Part shown: positions 28,692 to 37,330 of the stretch, in pieces
Layout: the number at the start of each line of letters is the position of its first letter
How positions within the stretch are numbered: position 1 is the stretch's first letter
DNA from: Desulfoscipio geothermicus
GTDB lineage: Bacteria > Bacillota > Desulfotomaculia > Desulfotomaculales > Desulfallaceae
Reading direction: 5' to 3'
NCBI GenBank assembly: GCA_016841205.1
Contig: JAENZP010000004.1
Span: 1-64,000, forward strand
DNA length: 64,000 bases
Notes under the pieces: model-generated
Databases searched by the model: none
What the model was told of the DNA's origin: nothing
The model's input: the letters and a program-made list of their open reading frames with translations, nothing else
Position numbers and translations under genes: made by a program

Positions 28692-29324
28692 ATGAGTATT
28701 AGGCTCTATCAGCCAGAAAAAAGAAGACTCGGTCTGATGGGCGGCACATTTGATCCTGTGCATTACGGACATTTGGTGGCGGCCGAAGAGGCCCGCTACC
28801 AATTTGACATGGAAAAAGTAATCTTTATCCCGGCCAGCAAACCACCGCATAAAACTAGGAGGGATATTTCCACGCCTGAGCAGCGACTGGAAATGACTAA
28901 AAACGCAATTAGCTCCAACCTTCATTTTACTATTTCCGACTTGGAGATTAAAAGGGAAGGTCTATCTTATACTATTGATACAGTACGGGCTATGAAGGAA
29001 ATTTATGTCGGGTGGGAAATTTATTTTATTACCGGTGCGGATGCCATATTGGATATATTGACTTGGAAAAACATTGAAGGTCTGCTGAAGGAGTGTTGTT
29101 TTGTTGCGGCCACCCGGCCGGGTTTTCATCTTGAGAGTATCGGTTTTAAACTAGGTAATTTGTCCAAAGAGGCCCTGGCTAAAATTAAAACCATTGAAGT
29201 ACCGGCACTGGCCATATCATCGACCGATATCAGGCAACGGGTCCGTGAGGGCAGGCCGATTAAATATTTGCTTCCTGAAGTAGTGGAAAAATTTATTTAT
29301 CGAAATAATTTATACCACTCTTAG
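28692..29324 (+). CDS. nadD: Nicotinate-nucleotide adenylyltransferase
   Basis: 210 residues. GLMGGTFDPVHYGHL is the nucleotidyltransferase T/HxGH-type motif, and ISSTDIRQRV is the ISSTxIR signature near the end. The enzyme adenylates nicotinate mononucleotide in NAD synthesis. The frame extends upstream to ATG 28650, but ATG at 28692 with CGGAG about 10 nt away gives the normal family N terminus. Confidence 0.94.
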   Translation: MSIRLYQPEKRRLGLMGGTFDPVHYGHLVAAEEARYQFDMEKVIFIPASKPPHKTRRDISTPEQRLEMTKNAISSNLHFTISDLEIKREGLSYTIDTVRAMKEIYVGWEIYFITGADAILDILTWKNIEGLLKECCFVAATRPGFHLESIGFKLGNLSKEALAKIKTIEVPALAISSTDIRQRVREGRPIKYLLPEVVEKFIYRNNLYHS

Positions 29325-29427
29325 AGCTGGTAAAATCTTAGCCCACTCTTATTGCATTAGGCATTTTTCTTTTGTAAATAATACTTATACATTATTAAGA
29401 AAGCAGCAATGGAAAAGAGGTGATCTG

Positions 29428-29676
29428 ATGGCGCGTACATTATACGTAGGTAATTTACCATGGGGTACTAAAGCCGATGATTTAGGTGAGGCCTTTTCAA
29501 GATACGGAGAAGTTCTGGGTAGCCGTATTATTACCGATAGGGAAACCGGTCGCTCACGTGGCTTTGGTTTTGTGGAGGTAAAAGACGAGGACGCCGAAGG
29601 GATGATTGCAGCGTTAAACGGTACTGATTTCGAAGGACGGGTCATCACCGTCAACGAAGCCCGGGCCAGAGAATAA
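29428..29676 (+). CDS. RRM-type RNA-binding protein
   Basis: 82 residues forming one RNA recognition motif. RNP2 is TLYVGNLPW and RNP1 is RSRGFGFVEV, both with aromatic residues in place for stacking on RNA. Single-RRM proteins are known in cyanobacteria and scattered through other bacteria including Desulfotomaculum relatives; their targets are poorly known. The ATG follows AGAGGTGAT. It is a monocistronic gene followed by its own terminator. Confidence 0.93.
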   Translation: MARTLYVGNLPWGTKADDLGEAFSRYGEVLGSRIITDRETGRSRGFGFVEVKDEDAEGMIAALNGTDFEGRVITVNEARARE

Positions 29677-29698
29677 CATTAGCCAAGCCAATAAAGTG

Positions 29699-29728
29699 AA
29701 CCTCCCTTGTTGTGGGAGGTTTTGCTTT
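29699..29728 (+). terminator. Intrinsic terminator after the RRM gene
   Basis: AACCTCCC pairs with GGGAGGTT across a 7-nt loop, followed by TTGCTTT. Confidence 0.8.
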
Positions 29729-29794
29729 GAGTAATATGTTTGCCCATAGCGGAGCTCTTTAGATTTTATAGCGATTTGATTTATGGAGATAAAA

Positions 29795-31360
29795 ATGAAA
29801 AAATTACTAGCATCTATTAACGAGATTATCGGTGCTTCCGGCAACCGGGTTTATATTGTAGGCGGCTGGCTGCGGGACCGGCTGCTGGGCCGTTCACCCG
29901 GAGACGTGGATCTAATTGTGGAAGTGCCGATCATACCTTTACCCAATTGGCAAGAGGTTGTCCACAGGTTAAACGGTACGCTGGTTATTCTGGATGAGGG
30001 GCGCGGGCTATACCGGCTGATTGTGTCGGCAGGTGACGGTAAAGTTCAGGTAGATATAGATATGATTGCTGAGGGCACTCTGGCCGAGAACTTAAAACAA
30101 AGGGATTTTACTATTAATGCGTTGGCCTTGCCTTTATCCGCCTATCTACGTGGGGAGCTTGAAGAAGAGCAGGTGATTGATCCCCTGGGCGGTCTGACTG
30201 ACCTGCGGGCAGGCTTAATCCGGGCCTGCGGGCCGGATGCTATTGGTGATGACCCCCTGAGGGCGCTGCGTGCTTTTCGTTTAGCTGCCAAACTGGGGTT
30301 TGCTATCGAGCCCCGCACTATGGAAATGATCCGGCATACTAGCCGACCTGTGATCGGCTGCGCAGGCGAACGGGTGTGGGATGAGTTAAGCGCTATTCTG
30401 GAATTGCGGGCTGCGCCGGTGATCAGGCGGCTGGATGGGGAAGTTGGGCTGTTGGAGCAAATACTACCAGAAATAAGACCGCTAAAAGAACTGTCCCAGG
30501 GGGGTTATCACGTGGATGACGCCTGGGAACACAGCTTGAAAACGCTGGAGCAGTTTGAAGTTCTCTGGCAAAGCCAAGACATGACTTGTTGCCCGTTATA
30601 CAGTGATGTTCAGGAAAATGGTTTTGAGGACGATCCACACAGCTGCATGGAACCATCAAATGAAAAATGTGCCAGGATTTTACCTGGTGAACTTTACGAT
30701 AATATCGCGGACTACCTAAACGGCTATATCACCCGTTCACGAACTCGTGTGCAGGTATTTAAGCTGGCTTGTTTATTGCATGATGTGGGTAAACAATTCA
30801 CTCGCCAGTATGCGGGGAACGGTAAATACACCTTTTACGGGCATCACCAGGACGGGGTGCCAGTGGTACGGGCGGTGGCGGATAGGCTTAAAATGAGCGG
30901 CCATGAAAAGGATGTACTGGCTGTGCTGGTGGGTGGGCATATGGATCCGCTGTTTCTTTACAAAGCAGCTCCCCCGACCCCGGCGGCCGTGCGACGGTTT
31001 TTTAAGCGGGCAGGACAAGAAGCCCCGGGACTGCTGATGCTATCCTTGGCAGACATTCGTTCCAGCCGACTGGCCGCCGGCCGGAAAGAAGAAGCTAGGG
31101 CTTATGCGGTATTCATCCAAGAAATGCTGCAGAATTACTTTAATGAGCATGATGTAATTGCGCATCCAATCGGGTTGCTGGACGGTCATGAAGTGTGCTT
31201 CCTGCTGGGCATCAAACCCTCACCCTTGGTGCGCCGGGTGCTGGAGTCGCTGGCCGATGCCCAGGTTGAGGGCAAGGTCAAGACCAAAGCGGAAGCAGAA
31301 GCTTTCGTGCTGTACATACGCAGTGCGGGTTTGGATTGCGCAAATGAGGACGGTTGTTAA
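29795..31360 (+). CDS. CCA-adding/poly(A) polymerase-like nucleotidyltransferase with HD domain
   Basis: 521 residues. The head domain has the nucleotidyltransferase signature IVGGWLRDRLLGRSPGDVDLIV with the metal-binding DVD, then LKQRDFTINALAL and DPLRALRAFRLAAKLGF, as in class II tRNA nucleotidyltransferases. The C-terminal part is an HD domain with LACLLHDVGK and GHHQDGVPVVRAVADRL. Such fusions may add CCA or repair tRNA ends, with phosphohydrolase activity from HD. ATG at 29795 is chosen over 29783 because GGAG lies between them at 5 nt spacing. Confidence 0.85.
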   Translation: MKKLLASINEIIGASGNRVYIVGGWLRDRLLGRSPGDVDLIVEVPIIPLPNWQEVVHRLNGTLVILDEGRGLYRLIVSAGDGKVQVDIDMIAEGTLAENLKQRDFTINALALPLSAYLRGELEEEQVIDPLGGLTDLRAGLIRACGPDAIGDDPLRALRAFRLAAKLGFAIEPRTMEMIRHTSRPVIGCAGERVWDELSAILELRAAPVIRRLDGEVGLLEQILPEIRPLKELSQGGYHVDDAWEHSLKTLEQFEVLWQSQDMTCCPLYSDVQENGFEDDPHSCMEPSNEKCARILPGELYDNIADYLNGYITRSRTRVQVFKLACLLHDVGKQFTRQYAGNGKYTFYGHHQDGVPVVRAVADRLKMSGHEKDVLAVLVGGHMDPLFLYKAAPPTPAAVRRFFKRAGQEAPGLLMLSLADIRSSRLAAGRKEEARAYAVFIQEMLQNYFNEHDVIAHPIGLLDGHEVCFLLGIKPSPLVRRVLESLADAQVEGKVKTKAEAEAFVLYIRSAGLDCANEDGC

Positions 31361-31581
31361 CTTGCCAGGTCCTTATAAACGACATTCTATTAATTTATAT
31401 TCCTCATGTCACGATGGTATATCAAATGCTTGAAGTAGTTTGTGGAGATTTTAGTTTTTAGGGGAACAATCCTCCTTAAATTTAAGTCAAGGTTATAAAG
31501 TACGGGCGCAGCGATTCTCATTTTGGGGTTACATCATGTGCCTGGTTGTTAAGCTAAAAATTAATAACGGGGGGATTAACT

Positions 31582-32526
31582 ATGCTGATAAGAAAGGTCG
31601 TATTATCAGTAGTATTCATTATGTGCATCAATTTAACATTAATGGGGTGTTCCTCAACGAATCAAGCAGTTACTGACAGTGACAAGTCGGGACAAAACCA
31701 GGCTAAGGATCAAAGAAACAAAGAACAAAAAAAAATGATGAGTGAATTTAACATATTATTGGAAAACAATGGCGATATTGCGGAAATAATTAAATATATG
31801 GATAATAACATTGCGAAGCTTTCCCCGGAGAACGCTTCGCAAATGTTTATACAAGTGGAAAAGGCCCAACAAAATTATTTACCTGAGTTTGAGACCAAGT
31901 TTTACGGTGCTTCTATAACACAAAAGTTTTATGATGCTTACTACAAAACCGGTATAGATTTAAATGATGTTAATGCTGTACAAGACCAGGAGTTAAAGCA
32001 GTTATTGACCCAAACTAAAGGCGCCGGTTATAAAGTGGATACTGCCGAGGGCATGTTTTACCCAATTATTGACTATCAACAATATCAGGACTATAATACT
32101 TTGGTGACGCCGGATATCAAAGCATATATTGATATTATGGCAGTGGAATCCAATGATCCCTCTGCAAAGGATGCCGCACTGGTTATTGGTTGGGATGAAG
32201 TTTTAACCAGAGCGCTAAACCAGGAAAAGTTTATCAATACGTATGGTGCTTCGGCCAAGCTTGCTGATGTGCAAAAACTTTATGGGCGGTATGTTCAATT
32301 TTGTTTATTAGGCTCCAATAACACTCCTCTTTTCAGTTATGATGATAAAACGATGTCGTCTGAAGCCAGGGCAAGCTATGCTAAGGTTTTGGCTGAAAGC
32401 AAACCAACTGAATTAACTAAAATAATTCAAGACTTTCTTGACATAGCTGAACAGAACAATTACCGGCTAACAGCTGAAGTTGAGAATTACAGAAAAAATT
32501 GTTTTGAAGAGTTAGGCATTAATTAA
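31582..32526 (+). CDS. Predicted lipoprotein of unknown function
   Basis: 314 residues. A signal peptide ends in the lipobox LMGC (cysteine at about residue 23), followed by a Ser/Gln/Lys-rich linker. The remainder is helical and polar, rich in Asn, Gln and Lys, with no family I recognise. The ATG follows a GGGGGG site. Base composition is more AT-rich than the neighbouring cca gene. It probably sits on the outer face of the membrane. A second unknown gene follows 63 nt downstream. Confidence 0.7.
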   Translation: MLIRKVVLSVVFIMCINLTLMGCSSTNQAVTDSDKSGQNQAKDQRNKEQKKMMSEFNILLENNGDIAEIIKYMDNNIAKLSPENASQMFIQVEKAQQNYLPEFETKFYGASITQKFYDAYYKTGIDLNDVNAVQDQELKQLLTQTKGAGYKVDTAEGMFYPIIDYQQYQDYNTLVTPDIKAYIDIMAVESNDPSAKDAALVIGWDEVLTRALNQEKFINTYGASAKLADVQKLYGRYVQFCLLGSNNTPLFSYDDKTMSSEARASYAKVLAESKPTELTKIIQDFLDIAEQNNYRLTAEVENYRKNCFEELGIN

Positions 32527-32589
32527 GGCAAAACGTTTATTTTTGTGTATAATAAAAATAAACTATTGCTTTGATAAAGGAGAGAACGG

Positions 32590-32925
32590 ATGGAAAATAA
32601 CGAAAAAAATAAAGATGCGCGTTATTTACTGGCCGCGTTAATTGAAATTTATCGTGGTAACAGTGTTTTTCTGCCGGATTTTGACCACCAAATGGAAAAT
32701 ACTTTGTTACGTGATGTTTTTTCTTCAGCCATTAGCTTTGCGCAGTATGATGAGTCGCGGTTTACATTAAGTGATGAAATATTTAAAAGCGCCAACGAAG
32801 GGGTTACTGTGAAGGAACAGGTGGAACTGGCCAAAATCCAAACTCCGGATGTGTTAAATGCCAAAATGATTGCCGCAGCGCATGTTTTGAGACTTGTGGA
32901 TGATCAACAGTTTATGCTTTCCTAA
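32590..32925 (+). CDS. Hypothetical protein
   Basis: 111 residues, acidic and helical, with no membrane segment or recognisable motif. The ATG sits behind AAAGGAGAG, so it is very likely translated. Its partner may be the upstream lipoprotein, which shares its strand and AT-rich composition. A terminator follows at 32978. Confidence 0.65.
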   Translation: MENNEKNKDARYLLAALIEIYRGNSVFLPDFDHQMENTLLRDVFSSAISFAQYDESRFTLSDEIFKSANEGVTVKEQVELAKIQTPDVLNAKMIAAAHVLRLVDDQQFMLS

Positions 32926-32977
32926 TCATTAATATCCCTGGGTATTGGCTGTAAAATATAACTTTTAATTTGCGTAT

Positions 32978-33014
32978 AAGATAACCCTACAATAAGTTAG
33001 AGGTTATCTTTTTT
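32978..33014 (+). terminator. Intrinsic terminator
   Basis: AAGATAACC pairs with GGTTATCTT, followed by a T-run. It separates the hypothetical gene pair from the zinc island. Confidence 0.85.
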
Positions 33015-33085
33015 GTTTTTGTTAATTGTAACTTCTAATCATTTAAATTAGTAAATACTATTACTTATGGATACCGGCCATTGAC

Positions 33086-33114
33086 TTGACAAATCAAGCC
33101 AAGTGAAGTATTTT
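33086..33114 (+). promoter_or_regulatory. Promoter of the fur/zur-znu operon
   Basis: TTGACA at 33086-33091 and TATTTT at 33109-33114 with a 17-nt spacer. An AT-rich element with GAATAATTC symmetry lies just downstream (about 33126-33134) and might be a Fur-family operator; this is tentative. Confidence 0.65.
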
Positions 33115-33156
33115 ATTGTTAATTAAGAATAATTCCTGTTTAGGAGTGATACCGTT

Positions 33157-33588
33157 TTGAGTATACAGGACATTATTGTTAAGCTAAAGGAACATGGTTA
33201 TAAAATAACCCCCCAGCGCCAGGAGATTATCAATGTGATGGCACAGGAGAACAGGCATATGACGGTGGAAGATATTCACGGCAAAATATCAGCTCGTTTT
33301 CCGAGCTTGAGTGTGGATACCGTTTATCGTAATGTCGGCGTACTGGAACGGCTGAATATGTTGGATAGAACGGATTTCGGCGACGGCACAGGCAGGTATA
33401 AACTGGTGGAAAACGGCAGCCACCGGCACCATTTAATCTGCCTGAATTGCGGTTGTTCCGAGGAAGTGGATTTTTGTCCCCTGGATTATATAGATCAACA
33501 GCAAATTAAGGACAAAAATTTTGCCATTGCCAGGCATAACTTTGAGATATTTGGCTATTGTGCCCGGTGTTCGAAAAAGGAGGAGTAG
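33157..33588 (+). CDS. Fur family transcriptional regulator (probably Zur)
   Basis: 143 residues: a winged-helix DNA-binding domain (GYKITPQRQEIINVM, then the recognition region LSVDTVYRNVGVLERL) and a dimerisation domain with HRHHLICLNCGC and a C-terminal CARC pair, which together bind structural zinc. Its position at the head of a zinc ABC-transporter operon makes Zur the likely identity; Fur or PerR cannot be excluded from sequence alone. TTG start. znuA follows after 4 nt. Confidence 0.9.
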   Translation: MSIQDIIVKLKEHGYKITPQRQEIINVMAQENRHMTVEDIHGKISARFPSLSVDTVYRNVGVLERLNMLDRTDFGDGTGRYKLVENGSHRHHLICLNCGCSEEVDFCPLDYIDQQQIKDKNFAIARHNFEIFGYCARCSKKEE

Positions 33589-33592
33589 GTAA

Positions 33593-34573
33593 TTGCGTAA
33601 AGCGATTGTTTTATGGGGATTAATCTTATTAATAATTAGTTTAACTGGCTGTTCCGGCACTTCCGATCAGGAAGCTACCGGGCCGGTCGGGGATGATGTG
33701 CTGGTTTATGCGACTATCTACCCGGTTTGCGATTTTGCAACGCAAGTGTGCGGTGACAAGGCCCGGGTGTTGCAATTGGTGCCCGACGGAGTAGAACCCC
33801 ATGATTGGGAGCCGTCACCAAAGGATATGGTCAATTTACAGCGAGCCGATGTGATAATTTATAATGGTGCGGGTATGGAAACCTGGGTGCAAAAGGTGTT
33901 AAACAATCTGAAAAAGGAAGGGCCGGTTCCTGTGGACTGTAGCTCGGGTATTGAGCTGCTGCACGTGGATACACATTTGAATACCGATGCATACGCTCCT
34001 GGTGAGGACGCCAATTCCCAAAACGACGGGCATATGCATGATCCAAGCACTGACCCGCATATCTGGCTAGATCCCCACAATGCTAGTTTGATGGTGGATA
34101 ATATATTACAAGGCATGCAAAAGGCAGACCCGGATAATGCTGCTTACTATAGTGACAATGCTCGGCAATATCAGGAACGGTTAAACGATTTGGATAAAAA
34201 ATATGCGGAAACGCTGGACGGTGCTACCGTTCGTAAATTTATTGTTTCTCATGCGGCCTTTGGTTACCTTGCTCACCGATATAACTTGGAACAAGTAGCC
34301 ATCCGGGGTATCTCTCCGGATGCGGATCCCAGTCCGGCCCGCATGACGGAAATTATTGATACGGCGCAGCAGGCCGGGGTCAAGTATATCTTTTTTGAAT
34401 CGTTGGTCAGCCCGCGGGTATCCGAAGTGATTGCTCGGGAAGCGGGTGCTGAAACACTGGTGTTGAACCCCTTGGGTGGTATTACTCCCGAGGAAAGACA
34501 GGCCGGCAAAGATTACCTGATCGTGATGGAGGAAAACCTGAAACACCTTTCCCAGGCATTGGGGGTGAAATAA
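33593..34573 (+). CDS. znuA: Zinc/manganese ABC transporter substrate-binding lipoprotein
   Basis: 326 residues of the cluster 9 (ZnuA/TroA) family. A signal peptide ends in the lipobox LTGC. Metal ligands are suggested by GVEPHDWEPSPKD, HIWLDPHN, VSHAAFGYLAHRY and a late Glu/Asp region. A His/Asp-rich loop (NDGHMHDPSTDPHIW) is typical of zinc-specific members and supports zinc over manganese. TTG start at 33593, 4 nt after the regulator. It delivers metal to the ZnuB permease. Confidence 0.92.
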   Translation: MRKAIVLWGLILLIISLTGCSGTSDQEATGPVGDDVLVYATIYPVCDFATQVCGDKARVLQLVPDGVEPHDWEPSPKDMVNLQRADVIIYNGAGMETWVQKVLNNLKKEGPVPVDCSSGIELLHVDTHLNTDAYAPGEDANSQNDGHMHDPSTDPHIWLDPHNASLMVDNILQGMQKADPDNAAYYSDNARQYQERLNDLDKKYAETLDGATVRKFIVSHAAFGYLAHRYNLEQVAIRGISPDADPSPARMTEIIDTAQQAGVKYIFFESLVSPRVSEVIAREAGAETLVLNPLGGITPEERQAGKDYLIVMEENLKHLSQALGVK

Positions 34574-34578
34574 TAGCC

Positions 34579-35331
34579 ATGATTGAATTAAGTGACGTTC
34601 ATTTTACTTACGGGTGCCACCCGGTGCTCGATGGCATTTCCTTGCAAGTGCAAGAGGGTGAGGTGGTGGGTATTACCGGTCCCAACGGGGCAGGGAAGAG
34701 CACTTTGCTTTATGTTATTATGGGGTTAATTAAACCCCAGTCCGGGGAAATAAAAGTCTTTGGGGTGCCGATTAATAAATTTAAGGATTGGCACCGGATT
34801 GGTTATGTTTCCCAGCAGGCTACCCTTTTTAACCGCAGTTACCCGGCCACGGTATTAGAGGTGGTGCTTTCGGGACGGGCGGCATTGCGCGGCATGTTTC
34901 GCTTTTTTGGGCGAGAGGATAAACGTTGTGCAGAGGAGGCACTGGAGCGAGTAAATATGCTGTCCCGGCGCAATGCTGCGTTGTGCGAATTGTCCGGGGG
35001 GCAGCAACAAAGGGTAATGATTGCCCGCGCTCTAGCGGTACAGCCCCAGGTTTTAATAATGGATGAGCCTACCAATGGCGTAGATGCCGTTAACCTGGCA
35101 GATTTAGCCCGGCTGCTAAAAAATTTACATGAAGATGGTGTCACCATGATGCTGGTCTCCCACGAATCGGAATGGCTGTCGTCCTTGGTCAACAAGCGGG
35201 TATGCCTGGATCGAAAGATTTGTTCTTGTAACTGTCATTATTATCCCAGTGAAATACGCTGGCGGGATTGCATGAACAGCCGGCAAGAAAATATTAGCCT
35301 GGATTATACCGACAGCTTGATTAGGGGGTAG
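34579..35331 (+). CDS. znuC: Zinc ABC transporter ATP-binding protein
   Basis: 250 residues. Walker A GPNGAGKST, signature LSGGQQQR and Walker B VLIMDEPTNGVD are all intact, with a switch His in LVSHE. An unusual C-terminal tail of about 35 residues contains CSCNCHYY and a further Cys (RDCMN), which could sense or bind zinc. It lies between znuA and znuB with gaps of 5 and 6 nt, one operon. Confidence 0.93.
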   Translation: MIELSDVHFTYGCHPVLDGISLQVQEGEVVGITGPNGAGKSTLLYVIMGLIKPQSGEIKVFGVPINKFKDWHRIGYVSQQATLFNRSYPATVLEVVLSGRAALRGMFRFFGREDKRCAEEALERVNMLSRRNAALCELSGGQQQRVMIARALAVQPQVLIMDEPTNGVDAVNLADLARLLKNLHEDGVTMMLVSHESEWLSSLVNKRVCLDRKICSCNCHYYPSEIRWRDCMNSRQENISLDYTDSLIRG

Positions 35332-35337
35332 GCGCTA

Positions 35338-36147
35338 TTGGATATATTTCAATATGATTTTATGCTGCGTGCCCTGGTAGGTGGGCTGCTGGTGGGAATA
35401 ATCTGTCCTATTATCGGGCTTTTTATTACCCTACGCCGTATGTCCATGATTGCGGACGCCCTGTCTCACGTTTGTCTATCCGGAGTGGCGGCAGGCCTTT
35501 TAATGGGTGCTCAGCCCGTGCTATCGGCCTCGGCCTTTGCCCTGGGCGGCTCGTTTTTAATAGAAGGACTGCGGGAAAAATATAAAAACTATTCCGAGCT
35601 ATCCATAGCTATTATTTTATCTGCCGGGGTAGCTATAGCAGCCATACTGATCGGCTTGGGCAATGGCTTTAACGGCGGTATTATGAGTTACCTGTTTGGC
35701 AGTGTCGTGCTTATCACCGTTGAGGATATTTATGTCATAGCGATGATCGGCATTCCTGTGCTACTGCTGACGATATTTTTTATCAAGGAGTTATTTGCTA
35801 TTACTTTTGATGAGGAAACCGCCCGCGCCAGTGGGCTGCCGGTGAAGTTAATTAACGTGGGCTTTACGGCATTGACGGCCTTAACCATTGCCGTATCTTT
35901 GCGCATTGTGGGTATTCTGCTTGTTTCATCCCTTATGGTTTTGCCTGTGGCGGTAGCTATGCAATTAGCTAAGAGCTTTCGGGGAACCCTGGTCACTGCG
36001 GTTGTCTCCGGGGAGGTATCTGTTATAATTGGGCTGCTGTGTTCTTTTTATCTTGACCTGCCGCCGGGAGGTGCTATAGTAATGACCCTGGTGCTGATGC
36101 TGGTTTTGGTGTTAGTACTAACCTCACGATGGGCAGTTTCTGTGTGA
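35338..36147 (+). CDS. znuB: Zinc ABC transporter permease
   Basis: 269 residues with about eight membrane segments, of the ABC-3 family. The early segment RRMSMIADALSHVCLSGVAAG is the conserved loop that meets the ATPase. TTG start at 35338. It ends the four-gene zinc operon, and the Nudix gene follows after about 40 nt. Confidence 0.92.
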   Translation: MDIFQYDFMLRALVGGLLVGIICPIIGLFITLRRMSMIADALSHVCLSGVAAGLLMGAQPVLSASAFALGGSFLIEGLREKYKNYSELSIAIILSAGVAIAAILIGLGNGFNGGIMSYLFGSVVLITVEDIYVIAMIGIPVLLLTIFFIKELFAITFDEETARASGLPVKLINVGFTALTALTIAVSLRIVGILLVSSLMVLPVAVAMQLAKSFRGTLVTAVVSGEVSVIIGLLCSFYLDLPPGGAIVMTLVLMLVLVLVLTSRWAVSV

Positions 36148-36190
36148 TGTGTCATAGTTAACCACGGGTGACTGGAGGGTGAAAAAACCT

Positions 36191-36730
36191 TTGGCTATAA
36201 ATGAACAACGATTTTATTACTGCCCCAAATGTGGGGGAAAGCTAACATACCGGTATATCGGAGAGGAACGGCCCCGCCTGGTTTGTGATGCCTGCCAGTA
36301 TGTTTTGTATGAAAACCCTGTGGTAGGTGTAGCCGCCATTGTTTTAAACAATCACAAGCAAATTCTTTTGGGACGTAGAACCGGGGGGAGATATCCGGGC
36401 TTGTGGTGTATTCCCTGCGGTTACGTGGAATATGATGAAGATGTGTACGATGCAATACGGCGTGAATTTAAAGAAGAAACTAATCTGGATATTGAGCCGG
36501 TTAGGGTGTTTACGGTGCTGTCTAATTTTCATGACCCGGAAAAACACAGCGTGGGTATCTGGTTCTGGGCACGGGTAAATAGCGGGGAGCCGCTGGCGGG
36601 TGATGATCTGGATCAAGTGGCTTTTTTCGATTTGTCAGATCCCCCACCGCTGGCTTTTCCCACCGACCGGGTGGTTATTGAACGATTGCACGCTGATAAC
36701 GGAAAAGAGCAGTTGAACATTGTTTTGTAG
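36191..36730 (+). CDS. Zinc-ribbon Nudix hydrolase
   Basis: 179 residues. An N-terminal zinc ribbon (CPKC and CDAC, about residues 8-40) precedes a Nudix domain whose box reads GYVEYDEDVYDAIRREF then KEETNL. Such proteins resemble NudC-like or ADP-ribose/NADH pyrophosphatases, but the substrate cannot be read. TTG at 36191 is chosen because GGAGGGTGA ends 8 nt upstream; the in-frame GTG at 36179 abuts the site. Confidence 0.88.
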   Translation: MAINEQRFYYCPKCGGKLTYRYIGEERPRLVCDACQYVLYENPVVGVAAIVLNNHKQILLGRRTGGRYPGLWCIPCGYVEYDEDVYDAIRREFKEETNLDIEPVRVFTVLSNFHDPEKHSVGIWFWARVNSGEPLAGDDLDQVAFFDLSDPPPLAFPTDRVVIERLHADNGKEQLNIVL

Positions 36731-36757
36731 AAACAATTCAAAAACCAATAGAGTAAT

Positions 36758-36786
36758 AACCAGCCCTTATTGTGGCTGGTTTTTTT
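36758..36786 (+). terminator. Intrinsic terminator after the Nudix gene
   Basis: AACCAGCC pairs with GGCTGGTT across an 8-nt loop, followed by a T-run. Confidence 0.88.
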
Positions 36787-36887
36787 GACGCCGGCAATTT
36801 AACAAAAAATTATTTGTAATGTATATTAACACTTTCCAAGGGCTTTGAATAATATGATTTGAAAGCTGGTGGAAAGGGGGGTTATAA

Positions 36888-36995
36888 ATGGCTTTTGGTG
36901 CAACCAGTGGTAGCTTTATCCTGTTCCTGATCCTAATCCTGCTGGTATTTGGCATGGGATTCTGTGGATGTGGCGTTACTGCGGTAGAGGAATAG
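36888..36995 (+). CDS. YjcZ-like small hydrophobic protein, copy 1
   Basis: 35 residues: a short Gly/Ser head, then the core GSFILFLILILLVFGMGF and a Cys-Gly end. The ATG has GGAAAGGGGGG upstream. Tiny proteins with this single hydrophobic segment resemble the YjcZ/YtcB-like sporulation family of Firmicutes, found in spore membranes or coats. A close paralogue lies 41 nt downstream. Too short for ordinary gene finders, but ribosome site, paralogy and codon pattern support it. Confidence 0.75.
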   Translation: MAFGATSGSFILFLILILLVFGMGFCGCGVTAVEE

Positions 36996-37035
36996 ATGTT
37001 GTAATTAATAAAAATATTAAAAGGAGGAAAAAATA

Positions 37036-37152
37036 ATGGGTTTTGGTGTCGGTGGTGGTTGCGCGCCAGGCTTTGATGGCAGCTTTATTCTCTTTTTAAT
37101 ACTAATACTGCTTATTTTTGGTATGTGCGGGTTTTGTTTTTTTGATAAATAG
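37036..37152 (+). CDS. YjcZ-like small hydrophobic protein, copy 2
   Basis: 38 residues with the core GSFILFLILILLIFGM, near-identical to copy 1, after a Gly-rich head (MGFGVGGGCAPGFD). The ATG sits behind AAGGAGGAAA, an excellent site. The tail CGFCFFDK is Cys/Phe-rich. It was most likely produced by tandem duplication and is followed by its own terminator. Confidence 0.78.
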   Translation: MGFGVGGGCAPGFDGSFILFLILILLIFGMCGFCFFDK

Positions 37153-37160
37153 CTAAATTA

Positions 37161-37232
37161 CCAAAGGGTTGCTGTTCATCAGCAACCCTTTTGATATCAA
37201 GGAAAGTAAAATGCCAAAGGGTTGCTGTTCAT
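37161..37232 (+). repeat. Direct repeat of a terminator arm
   Basis: CCAAAGGGTTGCTGTTCAT occurs at 37161-37179 and again at 37214-37232, 53 nt apart. In the second copy the 3' arm is mutated (TTAGTAAC in place of TCAGCAAC), so the hairpin no longer closes well. This indicates local duplication and decay. Confidence 0.85.
37163..37193 (+). terminator. Intrinsic terminator after the small-protein pair
   Basis: AAAGGGTTGCTG pairs with CAGCAACCCTTTT across a 5-nt loop. A partial, broken duplicate follows at 37214. Confidence 0.85.
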
Positions 37233-37276
37233 TAGTAACATTTATTATTTTTGTGTCAAATACAGTGGTAAGTAAA

Positions 37277-37303
37277 ATACCCGGGACATATTTTCCCGGG
37301 TAT
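37277..37303 (-). terminator. Terminator-like hairpin for the minus-strand small gene
   Basis: ATACCCGGGA (37277-37286) pairs with TCCCGGGTAT (37294-37303). Read on the minus strand it is followed by ATTTTA, just beyond the end of the proline-rich gene. Confidence 0.6.
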
Positions 37304-37330
37304 GCATATTTAATTATATCTTTATTTGCT

